Counted from the first letter of the stretch, positions 45,484 through 54,469 are shown. The stretch is 64,000 nucleotides of DNA from Scybalousia_A sp052170555 (GCA_052170555.1 JBQNAI010000001.1:186001-250000); one strand, 5' to 3'. The notes: generated from the letters alone by a model not told the origin. Numbers and translations are program-made.

Positions 45484-45553
45484 TAAAAATTTATTTAGAA
45501 ATAATCTGCATCTCTTGTTATTGGGGAATTTATTTTGAAAAAATACGAATCTG

Positions 45554-45595
45554 TTGTCCCACTTTAAGAAATTATTGTCCCACTTTAAAAAAATC
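45554..45595 (-). repeat. 21-bp tandem repeat, two copies
   Basis: Copies at 45554-45574 and 45575-45595 share TTGTCCCACTTTAA and differ in the last few bases. Read on the minus strand the core is TTAAAGTGGGACAA, similar to TTAAAGTGTGAC in the repeat at 26352-26410. The period is again 21 bases, and GACATTAGT occurs close to both arrays. Confidence 0.7.
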
Positions 45596-45734
45596 TTTTT
45601 TGACATTAGTAAGTTTTTGTTAATAAGTGATATCTTGTACTGTAATAAATATTATTTTTTCAAAATAATGCCTATCAAGGATATAAAGTGAAATATAAAA
45701 TATTGTATATTTGTAATGATTGATTTTTAATCCT

Positions 45735-45769
45735 TTTGCAAGGGAATTAAAAAAATATTTGTAAATTTG
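45735..45769 (+). promoter_or_regulatory. trpS promoter
   Basis: TTTG at 45735-45738 and TAAATTTG at 45762-45769 are 23 bases apart. The leader would be about 23 bases before the ATG at 45799. Confidence 0.65.
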
Positions 45770-45798
45770 CAATTTTGAGTAAAAAAAAATAAGAACGT

Positions 45799-46785
45799 AT
45801 GGAGACTGTACTGAGTGGTATGAGACCAACGGGTAATTTGCATTTGGGTAATTACTTTGGAGCATTGAAAAATTTTATAAAACTACAAGACAACTATAAC
45901 TGTTATTTTTTCATTGCAGACTTTCATTTATTGACGACACATCCTAAGACCGAAGATTTGAAAAGAAATGTTAAAACAATTCTCGCTCAGTATTTGGCTT
46001 GCGGACTAGACCCTGATAAAGCTACAATTTATGTTCAGAGTTCTGTGCCTGAAGTTTGTGAGTTGTATATGTATCTCAATATGATTACATACGTAGGTGA
46101 ATTGCAGAGAGTGGCAGCGTTTAAGGATAAGGTTCGTCAAAATTCAAACAATATAAATGCTGGTCTTTTGACCTATCCAACACTTATGGCAGCAGATATA
46201 CTTATTCACAAGGCGAATAAAGTTCCGGTGGGGAAAGATCAGCAACAGCACTTGGAAATGACGCGTGATATGGCACAGAGATTTAATAAAATGTACAATA
46301 GTGATTATTTCCCTTTGCCACAAGCATTTAGTTTTGAAGGAGAGTTATTGAAGATTCCTTCGTTGGATGGTAATGGAAAGATGAGTAAATCATATGGAGA
46401 AGGAGCAACAATCTATTTAACTGATGAGTCAGGTGCATTAAAAAAGAAAATAATGCGAGCAAAGACCGATGAAGGGCCCAAAGAAATAAATTCGGCGAAG
46501 ACAGTAGAGATAGAGAATTTGTTTTCCTTGATGCGATTGGTATCCAAATTGGAGATAGTGCAACAGTTTGAAGATGCGTATGCAGATTGTTCTATAAGAT
46601 ATGGAGATTTGAAAAAACAATTATTCTCAGACATGGAGTTGTTTATTTCTCCTTTGAGAGAAAAGATTAGAGAGGTGTCTTCTGATGAAAAATATTTGAA
46701 TAAAGTTATCGCCATTGGAAAAGAAAAGGCAAGAGAGTCTGCAAATAAAACAATAAAAGAAGTAAGAGAAATAATAGGTTTTTAA
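45799..46785 (+). CDS. trpS: Tryptophan-tRNA ligase
   Basis: 328 aa, the standard bacterial TrpRS length. It charges tRNA-Trp (encoded at 28532) with tryptophan. The class I signature sequences are HLGN at residues 15-18 (HIGH equivalent, after SGMRPTGN) and KMSKS at about 194-198. The Rossmann fold and the C-terminal helical anticodon-binding part are complete. It is followed by yebC 68 bases later on the same strand. Confidence 0.96.
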   Translation: METVLSGMRPTGNLHLGNYFGALKNFIKLQDNYNCYFFIADFHLLTTHPKTEDLKRNVKTILAQYLACGLDPDKATIYVQSSVPEVCELYMYLNMITYVGELQRVAAFKDKVRQNSNNINAGLLTYPTLMAADILIHKANKVPVGKDQQQHLEMTRDMAQRFNKMYNSDYFPLPQAFSFEGELLKIPSLDGNGKMSKSYGEGATIYLTDESGALKKKIMRAKTDEGPKEINSAKTVEIENLFSLMRLVSKLEIVQQFEDAYADCSIRYGDLKKQLFSDMELFISPLREKIREVSSDEKYLNKVIAIGKEKARESANKTIKEVREIIGF

Positions 46786-46853
46786 CTCCTTTTAATAAAC
46801 ATAGGAGATAATAAAATAACTAATAATTATCAATAATTAAAATATAATTTAAT

Positions 46854-47597
46854 ATGTCTGGACATAATAAATGGAGTACCATTAAAAGAAAGAAAGGTGC
46901 TTTGGATGCAAAACGTTCTAAAATATTTTCAAAAATTATCAAGGATATCACAGTTGCGGTAAAAGAAGGGGGAGCAGACCCAGATAGTAACGCACGTTTG
47001 CGTCTTGCAGTGCAGAATGCGAAAGGTGCTAATATGCCGAAAGATACTCTTCAGCGTGCTATTACTAAGGCTTCGGATAAAGGAACTGCAACACTGCAAG
47101 AAATAACTTTTGAAGGCTATGCTCCGCATGGTATTGCTGTATTTGTGGAATGTTTAACGGATAATAATAATCGTACGGTTGCGAATGTGCGTAGTATATT
47201 CAACAAATTAGGAGGTAGTTTGGGTACTAACGGCTCTCTTTCTTTTCTATTTGAACGCAAAGGAGTATTTCAGATCAAAATAGGGGACAGAGATGCAGAA
47301 GAGTTGGAAATGCAATTGATAGAGGCTGGAGCTGATGATATAGAACGGGATGAAGAATATTTTACTGTCTATACTAAGATGGAAGATTTTTCTAATATGA
47401 ACAGGGCTTTGGAGCAAGCAGGCATAGAGGCTGAAAGTGCACAATTGCAACGTTTACCAAATAACACTATTGAGTTATCTGTGGGGGATGGATTGAAAGT
47501 TCTGAAACTTGTAGATACAATAGAAGAAGATGATGACGTACAAGCTGTTTATCACAATTTGGAAATAACAGATGAATTAGCTGCTGCTCAAGATTAA
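46854..47597 (+). CDS. YebC/PmpR family transcriptional regulator
   Basis: 247 aa. It opens MSGHNKWSTIKRKKGALDAKRSKIF, the hallmark of the YebC/TACO1 family. Members act as DNA-binding regulators or, in some cases, help ribosomes translate proline-rich stretches. FEGYAPHGIAVFVECLTDNNNRTVANVRSIFNKLGGSLG at about 85-125 is the most conserved segment. Three domains are complete with an acidic C-terminus. Which role applies here is not visible. Confidence 0.93.
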   Translation: MSGHNKWSTIKRKKGALDAKRSKIFSKIIKDITVAVKEGGADPDSNARLRLAVQNAKGANMPKDTLQRAITKASDKGTATLQEITFEGYAPHGIAVFVECLTDNNNRTVANVRSIFNKLGGSLGTNGSLSFLFERKGVFQIKIGDRDAEELEMQLIEAGADDIERDEEYFTVYTKMEDFSNMNRALEQAGIEAESAQLQRLPNNTIELSVGDGLKVLKLVDTIEEDDDVQAVYHNLEITDELAAAQD

Positions 47598-47615
47598 TAC
47601 ACTGTTAAAAGGAGT

Positions 47616-47651
47616 ATAGTGTGTAGATATGTATTATATTCTGCACACTAT
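47616..47651 (+). terminator. Possible terminator after yebC
   Basis: ATAGTGTG at 47616-47623 pairs with CACACTAT at 47644-47651 around a 20-base loop, with little T run afterwards. Confidence 0.4.
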
Positions 47652-47721
47652 GTTTAGAATGAAGGGTTGTACTGAGCGTGTTAGACATAATAAAAAACAT
47701 AAATTTTAGATTGGGATAATA

Positions 47722-48441
47722 ATGAAATTGTTTTTGGTCCCGACTCCTGTTGGTAACTTAGAGGATATAACCTTGCGTGCTATAAGAACGCTAAAAGAAG
47801 TATCATTGATACTTTGCGAGGATACTAGGACTTCTTTTTTGTTGTTGAATTACTATAATATTAAAACACCATTGCAATCTTATCACTTGTTTAATGAACA
47901 TCAGACACTACGAAAGATAATAAATAGATTGCAATTGGGAGAGGATATTGCATTAATAACAGACGCCGGAACTCCGAGTATCTCTGATCCCGGTTTTTTG
48001 TTGATTAGAGAGTGTATCAAAGAAGATATTGACGTTGAGTGTTTGCCAGGGGCAACTGCTTTTGTGCCTGCGTTAGTAGATTCTGGATTTCCTTGCGAAA
48101 AGTTTTGTTTTGAAGGATTCTTACCTCACAAAAAAGGTAGACAATCAAGACTTGTAGAATTGAAAGAAGAAAAACGAACAGTAGTGTTTTATGAGAGTCC
48201 GTTTAGGGTAGGCAAACTTCTAAGGGAATTGCAAGAAACTTTTGGTGATGACAGAAAAGTCTGCATATGCAGGGAAATAAGTAAAAAATTTGAACAACAT
48301 ATTAGGGGAACATTAAAAAATATGGTAGAAAAATGTGAAACAACGTTGTTCAAAGGAGAGGTCGTTATCGTACTATCGGCAGTAGAAAAAGAGGATAAAG
48401 AAAAGAAAATATCTACGAATAAATACAAACAGATAGAATAA
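47722..48441 (+). CDS. rsmI: 16S rRNA (cytidine1402-2'-O)-methyltransferase RsmI
   Basis: 239 aa. It methylates the ribose of C1402 in the 16S rRNA decoding centre using S-adenosylmethionine. The tetrapyrrole-methylase fold is marked by LFLVPTPVGNLEDITLRA at the start, LCEDTRTS, ITDAGTPSISDPGFLLI near 77-94 and CLPGATAFVPALVDSGFP. FEGFLPHKKGRQSRL and VFYESPFRV complete the family pattern. It is a single gene, convergent with ruvC across 490 AT-rich bases. Confidence 0.95.
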   Translation: MKLFLVPTPVGNLEDITLRAIRTLKEVSLILCEDTRTSFLLLNYYNIKTPLQSYHLFNEHQTLRKIINRLQLGEDIALITDAGTPSISDPGFLLIRECIKEDIDVECLPGATAFVPALVDSGFPCEKFCFEGFLPHKKGRQSRLVELKEEKRTVVFYESPFRVGKLLRELQETFGDDRKVCICREISKKFEQHIRGTLKNMVEKCETTLFKGEVVIVLSAVEKEDKEKKISTNKYKQIE

Positions 48442-48931
48442 TGTCTATGTCTTTTATATATTGATTTATTGGATTTTATCTATTGTCAGAATTTCATAAA
48501 AGGAGGTATTAGTATTTAAGGTAAAAGGGTGTTTCTAATATTATTAGAAATGTGTGTGGTGCATGTTGAAATATTATTTGGCTTTAAAAGAAAGAGAATT
48601 CTTAGTTGTATTTAATTAATAATTCTTTGATGATTTTGGGTAGTTATATTTATTATAAAACATTTAGTTATAGTGAATAACTAACTAATCGTTTGTAACG
48701 ATTGATTTTAGACATAGATCGGTTAATGATCTCATATTGAATATAAAATCTTTTTGTTGTTCACTGTTTTAATATGTAAATGGTATTGTGTAGTTTTGCT
48801 AATAAAGTATCTGTGTTAGTAAGAACGTATAAATATACTGAGAAATATACCAACAGCCTTTAACTTAGAATGAAAAAGTTGCCACTATTTCATAGTGTGA
48901 TCTGAAAACGATATAATGGTCAATAAATAAA
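48442..48931. other. AT-rich gap between convergent rsmI and ruvC with several small hairpins
   Basis: 490 bases without a gene. It includes a palindrome TTTCTAATA-T-TATTAGAAA (48532-48550) and three close hairpins: TAGTTAT/ATAACTA (48665-48683), AATCGTT/AACGATT (48687-48703) and GATC/GATC (48717-48731). None has a clear terminator T run. Confidence 0.5.
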
Positions 48932-49528
48932 TTATGGTAATATCCTATTTTTATGCTCATTTACATAAGTTGCCCACGATAAAGTCTTTATTTTAGGTTT
49001 CTTTTGTTCTAGTTGAATATTTACTCCCATATCTAGTTTTTTTGATTCATTACAATAGCATACAGCTACGGCTAATGCATCAGAAGCATCTAAAAATTTG
49101 GGATTTTCATCTATCAAATGCATCATTTGAAGCATCTTTGCAACCTGTTCTTTTGAAGAATTACCATTACCTGTTATAGATTGTTTAACTCTTTTTGGTG
49201 GGAACTCCACAAAAGGTATGCTTTGGGATAAACCTGCAGCAATACATATTCCCTGAACTCGCCCAAGTTTTAACATACTTTGTACGTTTTTACCAAAGAA
49301 TGGAGCTTCCAAGGCAATAATGTCTGGTTTGTATTCTTGAATTTTTGCAATAATGAAATCTAAAATATATTTCATCCTTTTAGACATTTCAATTTTTGTA
49401 CTCAATTTTAAGATATCCATTTCTAAAACATCTATTTGTTTGCCTAATTTCTTAACAAATGAGTATCCCATTATATTTGTGCCAGGATCAATACCTAAAA
49501 TTATCTCTTCTTTCGTACAATATTCCAT
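48932..49528 (-). CDS. ruvC: Crossover junction endodeoxyribonuclease RuvC
   Basis: 198 aa from the ATG at 49528. It cuts Holliday junctions during recombination with RuvAB. Acidic catalytic residues are visible: D14 in GIDPGTN, E74 in ALEAPFFG, and D147/D150 in DASDALAVA. The FPPKRVKQSITGNGNSSKEQV loop is the DNA-contacting region. An ATG five codons upstream (49543) lies within a TAATTTTG promoter box, so the inner start was chosen. The C-terminal tail after residue 165 is lysine-rich and slightly longer than in E. coli. Confidence 0.93.
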   Translation of the reverse strand: MEYCTKEEIILGIDPGTNIMGYSFVKKLGKQIDVLEMDILKLSTKIEMSKRMKYILDFIIAKIQEYKPDIIALEAPFFGKNVQSMLKLGRVQGICIAAGLSQSIPFVEFPPKRVKQSITGNGNSSKEQVAKMLQMMHLIDENPKFLDASDALAVAVCYCNESKKLDMGVNIQLEQKKPKIKTLSWATYVNEHKNRILP

Positions 49529-49540
49529 CGTTTTTTTTTG

Positions 49541-49548
49541 CAAAATTA
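49541..49548 (-). promoter_or_regulatory. ruvC -7 box
   Basis: On the minus strand this reads TAATTTTG. Transcription would start near 49534, only about six bases before the chosen ATG at 49528, so the leader would be very short. Confidence 0.5.
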
Positions 49549-50066
49549 CTTTATTTTTTACTTTTTTAACAAAGTAATAAAACTTATGATAAAAGTGAAT
49601 AGTATTGTAATTGCTAACATTGATTTTGTGGTTTTACAAATTATTTTGTTTTAAACGCTCTGAAATATGTTTTTGGATGTGTTAAAACAAATTATTATGA
49701 ATGATTGGAAAAATCATTATATATGTTATGAGTGTATTATTTGTATAAATAATAAGAATATTATTATTTTTTTTATTAATATTGAATATAGTGTGCTTGA
49801 ATTGATAGAAATTATTTTAGAATCAGTGATTAGTAATTGAGACTATGGAATATTGGAAACTCTATCATGGATTATTTGTATGAAGGCAAAGAATAAATGA
49901 ACAAATACATAGCTAATAAAAAATAAAAAGTATATTTTGTTCATATTTTTTTTAATAAAAATCCATTGTTTTATGTAAATATTGTATCTTTGCAACACGG
50001 GAGCTCGGTAAATTTTGGGAGTAAAATAATAAAATTGACAATTAATCATAAGATAATATAACTCAA
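49549..50066. other. AT-rich divergent gap between ruvC and the DksA-like gene
   Basis: About 520 very AT-rich bases. It contains the promoter of the DksA-like gene at 49966-49992. I see nothing else that can be supported. Confidence 0.5.
49966..49992 (+). promoter_or_regulatory. Promoter of the DksA-like gene
   Basis: TTG at 49966-49968 and TATCTTTG at 49985-49992 are 16 bases apart. The transcript would have a leader of about 65 bases and probably also covers lspA and the CorC-like gene. Confidence 0.6.
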
Positions 50067-50450
50067 ATGGGAGAAAAAACAAGATATTCGGATGAGGAAT
50101 TACAAGAATTTAGAGAAATAATTCTTGACAAGATAGCAAAAGCTAAAGAGAATCTTGAGATGCTGGAAAGTGCTGCATTTAATAGGGATTCTAATGATAT
50201 AACCGACACTTCGGCAGTTTCTCACACGTTAGATGATGATTTTACTTCAGATGCAGAGAATAAGGAGGAAAATGTGCGTCAAGCGTTGAGGCAAAGACGC
50301 TTTATTAAGGACTTGGAAGCTGCTTTGATTAGAATAGAGAATAAGACTTATGGCATTTGTAGGGTTACAGGCAAACTCATTCCAAAGGAGAGGTTGCGTT
50401 TGGTCCCTCATGCTACACTTAGTGTTGAGGCTAAGATGCAAAGAAAATAA
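50067..50450 (+). CDS. TraR/DksA family protein with a reduced zinc finger
   Basis: 127 aa, related to DksA, which binds RNA polymerase with ppGpp to adjust transcription. It has an N-terminal coiled coil (about 9-90) with SNDITDTSAVSHTLDDD in the tip region and a C-terminal YGICRVTGKLIPKERLRLVPHATLSVEA block. The four zinc cysteines of E. coli DksA are reduced to a single Cys at residue 98; I recall the same C-R-V-T-G form from other Bacteroidota. The gene is followed by lspA seven bases after its stop. Confidence 0.88.
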   Translation: MGEKTRYSDEELQEFREIILDKIAKAKENLEMLESAAFNRDSNDITDTSAVSHTLDDDFTSDAENKEENVRQALRQRRFIKDLEAALIRIENKTYGICRVTGKLIPKERLRLVPHATLSVEAKMQRK

Positions 50451-50457
50451 ACAATCT

Positions 50458-51084
50458 ATGAAAAAACCTTTGATTCTTATTTTTCTGATACTAATAGTAG
50501 ATCAGATAATAAAGGTGTATGTTAAGACTCACTTTTATCTTGGAGAAGAGGTCTTTGTTTTCGGGTTAGATTGGTTTAGAATACATTTCATTGAAAACAA
50601 AGGAATGGCTTTCGGAATGAATTTTGGAGATAATGTCGGTAAATTTGTTCTGACATTTATAAGACTGATTGCTTCTGTTCTAATATTCATATATATAAAA
50701 CGTTTGGTAAAAAAAAAGGAAAAGTCTGTTATAATTTATTCCTTTTCACTAATACTTGCTGGAGCTATTGGGAATGTTGTTGATTCTTTGTTGTATGGCG
50801 TCCTATTTTCCCAAAGTACTTTTTTTCAGGTTGCTACATTTATGCCAATAGATGGGGGATATGCACCTATGTTGTTCGGAAAAGTTGTGGATATGTTTTA
50901 TTTCCCGTTAATAGATACAACGTTGCCATCATGGTTGCCTATACTAGGAGATAAACATCTTAGTTTCTTTGATGCAATCTTTAATTTTTCGGATGTATCC
51001 ATTACTATTGGGGTAATAATGTTATTTATTGCTATAATCATTAATGGAAGAGAAGAAAAGGATATCTTAAACGTTGAGGCTTAA
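50458..51084 (+). CDS. lspA: Lipoprotein signal peptidase (signal peptidase II)
   Basis: 208 aa from the ATG at 50458. It cuts signal peptides from lipidated prolipoproteins in the inner membrane. Four membrane helices are visible. The catalytic aspartates are D145 in VVDMFYF and D179 in FNFSDVSITIG, and GNVVDSL at 105-111 and ENKGMAFG at 46-53 are conserved. The loop between GNVVD and VVDMF, and that between the two catalytic residues, is longer than in E. coli, as is common in Bacteroidota. A longer frame from 50350 lies inside the DksA-like gene and was rejected. Confidence 0.93.
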   Translation: MKKPLILIFLILIVDQIIKVYVKTHFYLGEEVFVFGLDWFRIHFIENKGMAFGMNFGDNVGKFVLTFIRLIASVLIFIYIKRLVKKKEKSVIIYSFSLILAGAIGNVVDSLLYGVLFSQSTFFQVATFMPIDGGYAPMLFGKVVDMFYFPLIDTTLPSWLPILGDKHLSFFDAIFNFSDVSITIGVIMLFIAIIINGREEKDILNVEA

Positions 51085-51087
51085 AGT

Positions 51088-52392
51088 ATGGAAGTCTTTA
51101 TAATCTTACTTTTTATTCTGTTGAATGGATTTTTTTCAATGACAGAAATAGCGGTTATTTCTTCGAGAAAAACAAAACTTGAATTAGATACGAAGAAAGG
51201 TAGTAAAACAGCTCAGAGAATTTTGGCAATTATAGTCGCTCCCGACAAGTTTCTTTCCACCATTCAAATTTGTATTACAACCATTGGTCTGATTATCGGC
51301 TTGTATACAGGAGAGTCTTATGTGAATAGACTCGCACTAGTGTTTATTTCCTTGAAAATTGATCCTACCATTTCAATTATAATATCTAGAATAGTAATAG
51401 TTGTAGTAGAAACTTTTTTTATGTTAGTTTTCGGAGAATTGTTACCCAAAAGAATAGGGATGTCTAACCCGGAAAAAGTAGCGTCACTGATTGTTAGACC
51501 AATGAATTTTTTAACAAAGGTATTTGCTCCGTTTGTTTGGTTATTATCACAAATTACGATAGCTTTATCTAAACTTTTGGGAATAAGAATAACAACAAAG
51601 CAAAGAGCTACTGAGGATGAAATAAAGTCTATTATAGATGATAGTGCGGATGCGGGAGAAATAGCAGAGACAGAACAGGACATCGTCACGAGAGTTTTTG
51701 ATTTGGATGACAGAAGAATAGAGTCTTTAATGACTCCTCGGAACGAATTGCAGTGGGTGGAGAAAGATGAAATATTAGGAGATTTGATAAAGAGGGTTAG
51801 TAGAGATAGTATCCACTACACATACCCTGTTTGTGAAAAGAGTCTTGACAATATTGTTGGAGTTATGTTTATTAAAGACATGTTTCCTGTTACAGACCAG
51901 ACATTAAATAATAGAGTTATAGATATTATGCATGGACCTAACTTTATTCATGAAAGTGTATCTATTTATAATCTGTTAGAACTATTTAAGAAAACTAAAA
52001 TACATTATGCTTTCATTATTGACGAGTTTGGCATGGTTCAAGGCATGGTTACGATGAATGATATTTTAGAAGCGATTGTCGGTAATTCCTCTGATCTAGA
52101 AACTGATCCCAATGAACAAGAATTTTTGGTGAGAGAAGATGGTAGTTATTTAGTTGATGGACAATATCCGTTCTATGATTTCCTTAGTCATTTTGATTTG
52201 GAAGATGATTATCAACAGTATGGATATAATACTGTTAGTGGGTTAATTCTTGCAATGACAGGCAAGGTGCCTAAGATGGGAGATAAGGTTAAATGGAGAA
52301 ATTTTACATTTGAGATAATAGGTATAGATTTGGTACGCATAGATAAGGTATTAGTAACTGAGAATAAGGACCAAAGAGAAAAAACTAATTAA
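51088..52392 (+). CDS. Hemolysin-family CNNM/CorC-like transporter-associated protein
   Basis: 434 aa. An N-terminal DUF21/CNNM transmembrane domain (about 1-185, with GFFSMTEIAVISSRKTKLE, and ELLPKRIGMSNPEKVA) is followed by two CBS domains (about 200-330, LMTPRNELQWVEKDE and DEFGMVQGMVTMNDILEAIVG) and a CorC_HlyC C-terminal domain (about 345-430, VDGQYPFYDFLSHFDLEDD). Such proteins are linked to magnesium or cobalt efflux; the hemolysin name is historical. It starts three bases after the lspA stop, so the three genes form one operon. Confidence 0.9.
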   Translation: MEVFIILLFILLNGFFSMTEIAVISSRKTKLELDTKKGSKTAQRILAIIVAPDKFLSTIQICITTIGLIIGLYTGESYVNRLALVFISLKIDPTISIIISRIVIVVVETFFMLVFGELLPKRIGMSNPEKVASLIVRPMNFLTKVFAPFVWLLSQITIALSKLLGIRITTKQRATEDEIKSIIDDSADAGEIAETEQDIVTRVFDLDDRRIESLMTPRNELQWVEKDEILGDLIKRVSRDSIHYTYPVCEKSLDNIVGVMFIKDMFPVTDQTLNNRVIDIMHGPNFIHESVSIYNLLELFKKTKIHYAFIIDEFGMVQGMVTMNDILEAIVGNSSDLETDPNEQEFLVREDGSYLVDGQYPFYDFLSHFDLEDDYQQYGYNTVSGLILAMTGKVPKMGDKVKWRNFTFEIIGIDLVRIDKVLVTENKDQREKTN

Positions 52393-52419
52393 AAAAAAAC
52401 AAAAAAAATAGAATATTTA

Positions 52420-52449
52420 TTGTTTTTTGAAAATAAGATTGTAAATTTG
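52420..52449 (+). promoter_or_regulatory. Promoter of the exbB operon
   Basis: TTG at 52420-52422 and TAAATTTG at 52442-52449 have a 19-base spacer, a good consensus match. The leader to the ATG at 52508 is about 50 bases. Confidence 0.65.
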
Positions 52450-52507
52450 CAGCTGCAAATTGAAATAAGATTTAGAAAAATAATTAAAAAAAAACAGTAA
52501 AAAAACA

Positions 52508-53326
52508 ATGAAAAAGGTATGTGCTTATTTGTCAATAATATTTTTATTGTTGGCATTTGTATCAAGTGAAGCTTTCGCACAAGGTGGCAAGGCAATGACT
52601 GAGACAGCTACAGAGTCTGTAGCAACTCAATCACTATCTGAACAATCTGCAACGACAGAGTCTGTAGCAGCAGAGACAGTACCAGTTGCTGACAAGCAAT
52701 CTTTCCATCAGGTATTGAAGACAAAATACATTGAAGGGGGAGTTGGTTGGATGACTCCTATACTTATTTGTTTGATTTTAGGATTAGGTTTAGTTATAGA
52801 GAGAATAATCTATTTGAATCTTGCAACAACAAACACTGATAAGTTGTTACAAAAGATTGAAGATAATGTTAAGGCTGGTAATTATAATGCAGCCAAAGAT
52901 GTATGTAAGAATACTAGAGGACCTGTTGCATCGATCTTCTTCCAAGGACTTGATAGAGTAGATAATGGATTAGAGGACGTAGAAAAATCTATTACTTCTT
53001 ATGGTGGGGTTCAAATGGCAAGATTGGAAAGTAATATGGTTTGGATTTCTTTGTTTATAGCCATAGCACCTTCTTTAGGATTTTTAGGTACGGTTGTTGG
53101 AATGGTTCAGGCTTTTGATGATATTCAACAAGCTGGGGATATTTCTCCTACTGTTGTTGCTGGCGGTATGAAAGTTGCTTTGATTACAACAATTTTTGGA
53201 CTTATTGTCGCATTGATTCTTCAAGTTTTCTACAATTATCTGTTGTCAAAGGTTGAAAGTTTGGTTTCTTCTATGGAAGATGCTTCTATATCATTCATGG
53301 ATATCTTGGTAAAGAACAGAAAATAA
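52508..53326 (+). CDS. exbB: MotA/TolQ/ExbB proton channel family protein
   Basis: 272 aa. It forms the proton channel that, with ExbD, powers TonB or Tol-type envelope machines. Residues 1-24 are a cleavable-looking signal peptide, followed by a linker of about 40 residues rich in Thr, Ser, Glu and Ala (TETATESVATQSLSEQS and similar). Three membrane helices follow near 82-100, 175-197 and 215-238, and the typical GFLGTVVGMVQAFDDIQQAGDISP block is at about 195-218. The extended N-terminus with an exported linker is common in Bacteroidota ExbB. It heads an operon with a 4TM protein and two ExbD genes. Confidence 0.9.
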   Translation: MKKVCAYLSIIFLLLAFVSSEAFAQGGKAMTETATESVATQSLSEQSATTESVAAETVPVADKQSFHQVLKTKYIEGGVGWMTPILICLILGLGLVIERIIYLNLATTNTDKLLQKIEDNVKAGNYNAAKDVCKNTRGPVASIFFQGLDRVDNGLEDVEKSITSYGGVQMARLESNMVWISLFIAIAPSLGFLGTVVGMVQAFDDIQQAGDISPTVVAGGMKVALITTIFGLIVALILQVFYNYLLSKVESLVSSMEDASISFMDILVKNRK

Positions 53327-53422
53327 ATTGATATTGCGTTCCGAATGACTTTATTTGGTGATTAGTATTCGGATAGATTAGAATCAATTATTTACTTAAT
53401 GAAAAACCAAGGAGGAAATATA

Positions 53423-53872
53423 ATGAAAAAAGAAAAAAGACCTATATTGATAGTCGCATTAGTGGTTGCGATAGTCGCATGTATTGCAACGTTTTGTTAT
53501 GCTGTGGTTTTTGATAAAAATGTACCCATAAGTAAGCAGCCTACAGCTTCTGTATATTGGGGATTAGCATATTGGACGGCTTTTACTTTGACAGTCTGTG
53601 GTGCGTTAATTGGAATAATATTTTTGATTAAGGATGCACTTTTGGTGAAAGCAAGATTTTTATTGATATTAGTAGGTACTGTTGTGGTATTTTTTATAGC
53701 TTATTTTGTAGCATCAGGAACAGATATCTCGGCAACATTGTTTGAAAAAACAGGTACGGCATTAAGTTCTTCTAAATGGATAGGTGCCGGATTTTATACG
53801 GTTTATGTACTATTTTTAGGTGTATTGTTATCTCTTGCTTATGCTTGGATATCAAAACTAATAAAAAGATAA
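53423..53872 (+). CDS. Small four-helix membrane protein between exbB and exbD, function unknown
   Basis: About 149 aa with four hydrophobic segments (near 8-28, 48-68, 76-96 and 122-143). I do not recognise a named family, but a similar small membrane protein lies between exbB and exbD in other Bacteroidota. The ATG at 53423 follows AAGGAGG at 53409-53415; an ATG at 53399 is in frame, but the eight extra residues would be encoded by the ribosome-binding-like region, so the inner start is preferred. Fixed position suggests a structural part of the ExbBD complex; this is inference. Confidence 0.72.
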   Translation: MKKEKRPILIVALVVAIVACIATFCYAVVFDKNVPISKQPTASVYWGLAYWTAFTLTVCGALIGIIFLIKDALLVKARFLLILVGTVVVFFIAYFVASGTDISATLFEKTGTALSSSKWIGAGFYTVYVLFLGVLLSLAYAWISKLIKR

Positions 53873-53878
53873 AAAATT

Positions 53879-54469
53879 ATGGCAGGAAAAAAATTACCGG
53901 CATTAAATAGTTCGTCGATGTCTGACATATCGTTCCTGTTGCTAACATTCTTCTTGATGGTTTCTTCTATTAACACGGATCAAGGAATTCAGAGACGTTT
54001 GCCACCACCAGCGGACCCTAATCAAAAGCCACCAGAAATTCACAAGCGAAATACGTTTACGGTTTTAGTGAACATGTATGACAATCTGCTTATTAATGGC
54101 GAGGTTGATGATATCAACGCTTTGAAAGATAGGGCTAAGGAGTTCTTGGGTAATCCCAACAATTCTCCTGTGTTGCCTGAAAAGGAAATAAAGGATATTC
54201 CATTGTTGGGAAAAATTCCAGTTTCTAAGGGGGTTATTTCCTTGCAGAATGATAGAGGTACCTCGTATGATATGTATTTGAAAGTCCAGAATGAGTTGAC
54301 TGCAGCTGTTAGTGAGCTGAGAGATGAATTGTCTAGAACAAAATTTTCCAGGAAATATGTAGATTGTACCGATGAGCAAAGGGATGCAATAGATAAGGCT
54401 ATACCTGTTGCAATATCTGAGGCTGAGCCTAAAAACAGTGGCGGTCAAAAAAAACAAGGAGGTAACTAA
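53879..54469 (+). CDS. exbD: ExbD/TolR family biopolymer transport protein (first copy)
   Basis: 196 aa. It has one N-terminal membrane helix with the conserved Asp in SSMSDISFLLLTFFLMVS (Asp at residue 15), which carries protons with ExbB. The periplasmic domain follows from about 40 and ends with a polar Gly/Gln/Lys tail. The region RRLPPPADPNQKPPEIHKRN is a proline-rich linker. It starts six bases after the 4TM gene, and its last base overlaps the start of the next ExbD. Confidence 0.92.
   Translation: MAGKKLPALNSSSMSDISFLLLTFFLMVSSINTDQGIQRRLPPPADPNQKPPEIHKRNTFTVLVNMYDNLLINGEVDDINALKDRAKEFLGNPNNSPVLPEKEIKDIPLLGKIPVSKGVISLQNDRGTSYDMYLKVQNELTAAVSELRDELSRTKFSRKYVDCTDEQRDAIDKAIPVAISEAEPKNSGGQKKQGGN

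Larger units (their letters stand above)
45428..45798. other. Divergent intergenic region between glmS and trpS
   Basis: 371 AT-rich bases with the glmS box (45476-45483), a 21-bp tandem repeat (45554-45595), GACATTAGT at 45602-45610, and the trpS promoter (45735-45769). No gene is supported here. Confidence 0.6.

Noticed and set aside
45620..45865. 81-codon open frame on the minus strand over the trpS promoter
   Set aside because: It overlaps the trpS start and promoter in the opposite direction and has no family-like composition.
50350..50457. Longer N-terminus for lspA
   Set aside because: It overlaps the DksA-like gene in another frame and adds a Trp/Arg/Cys-rich stretch unlike signal peptidase II.
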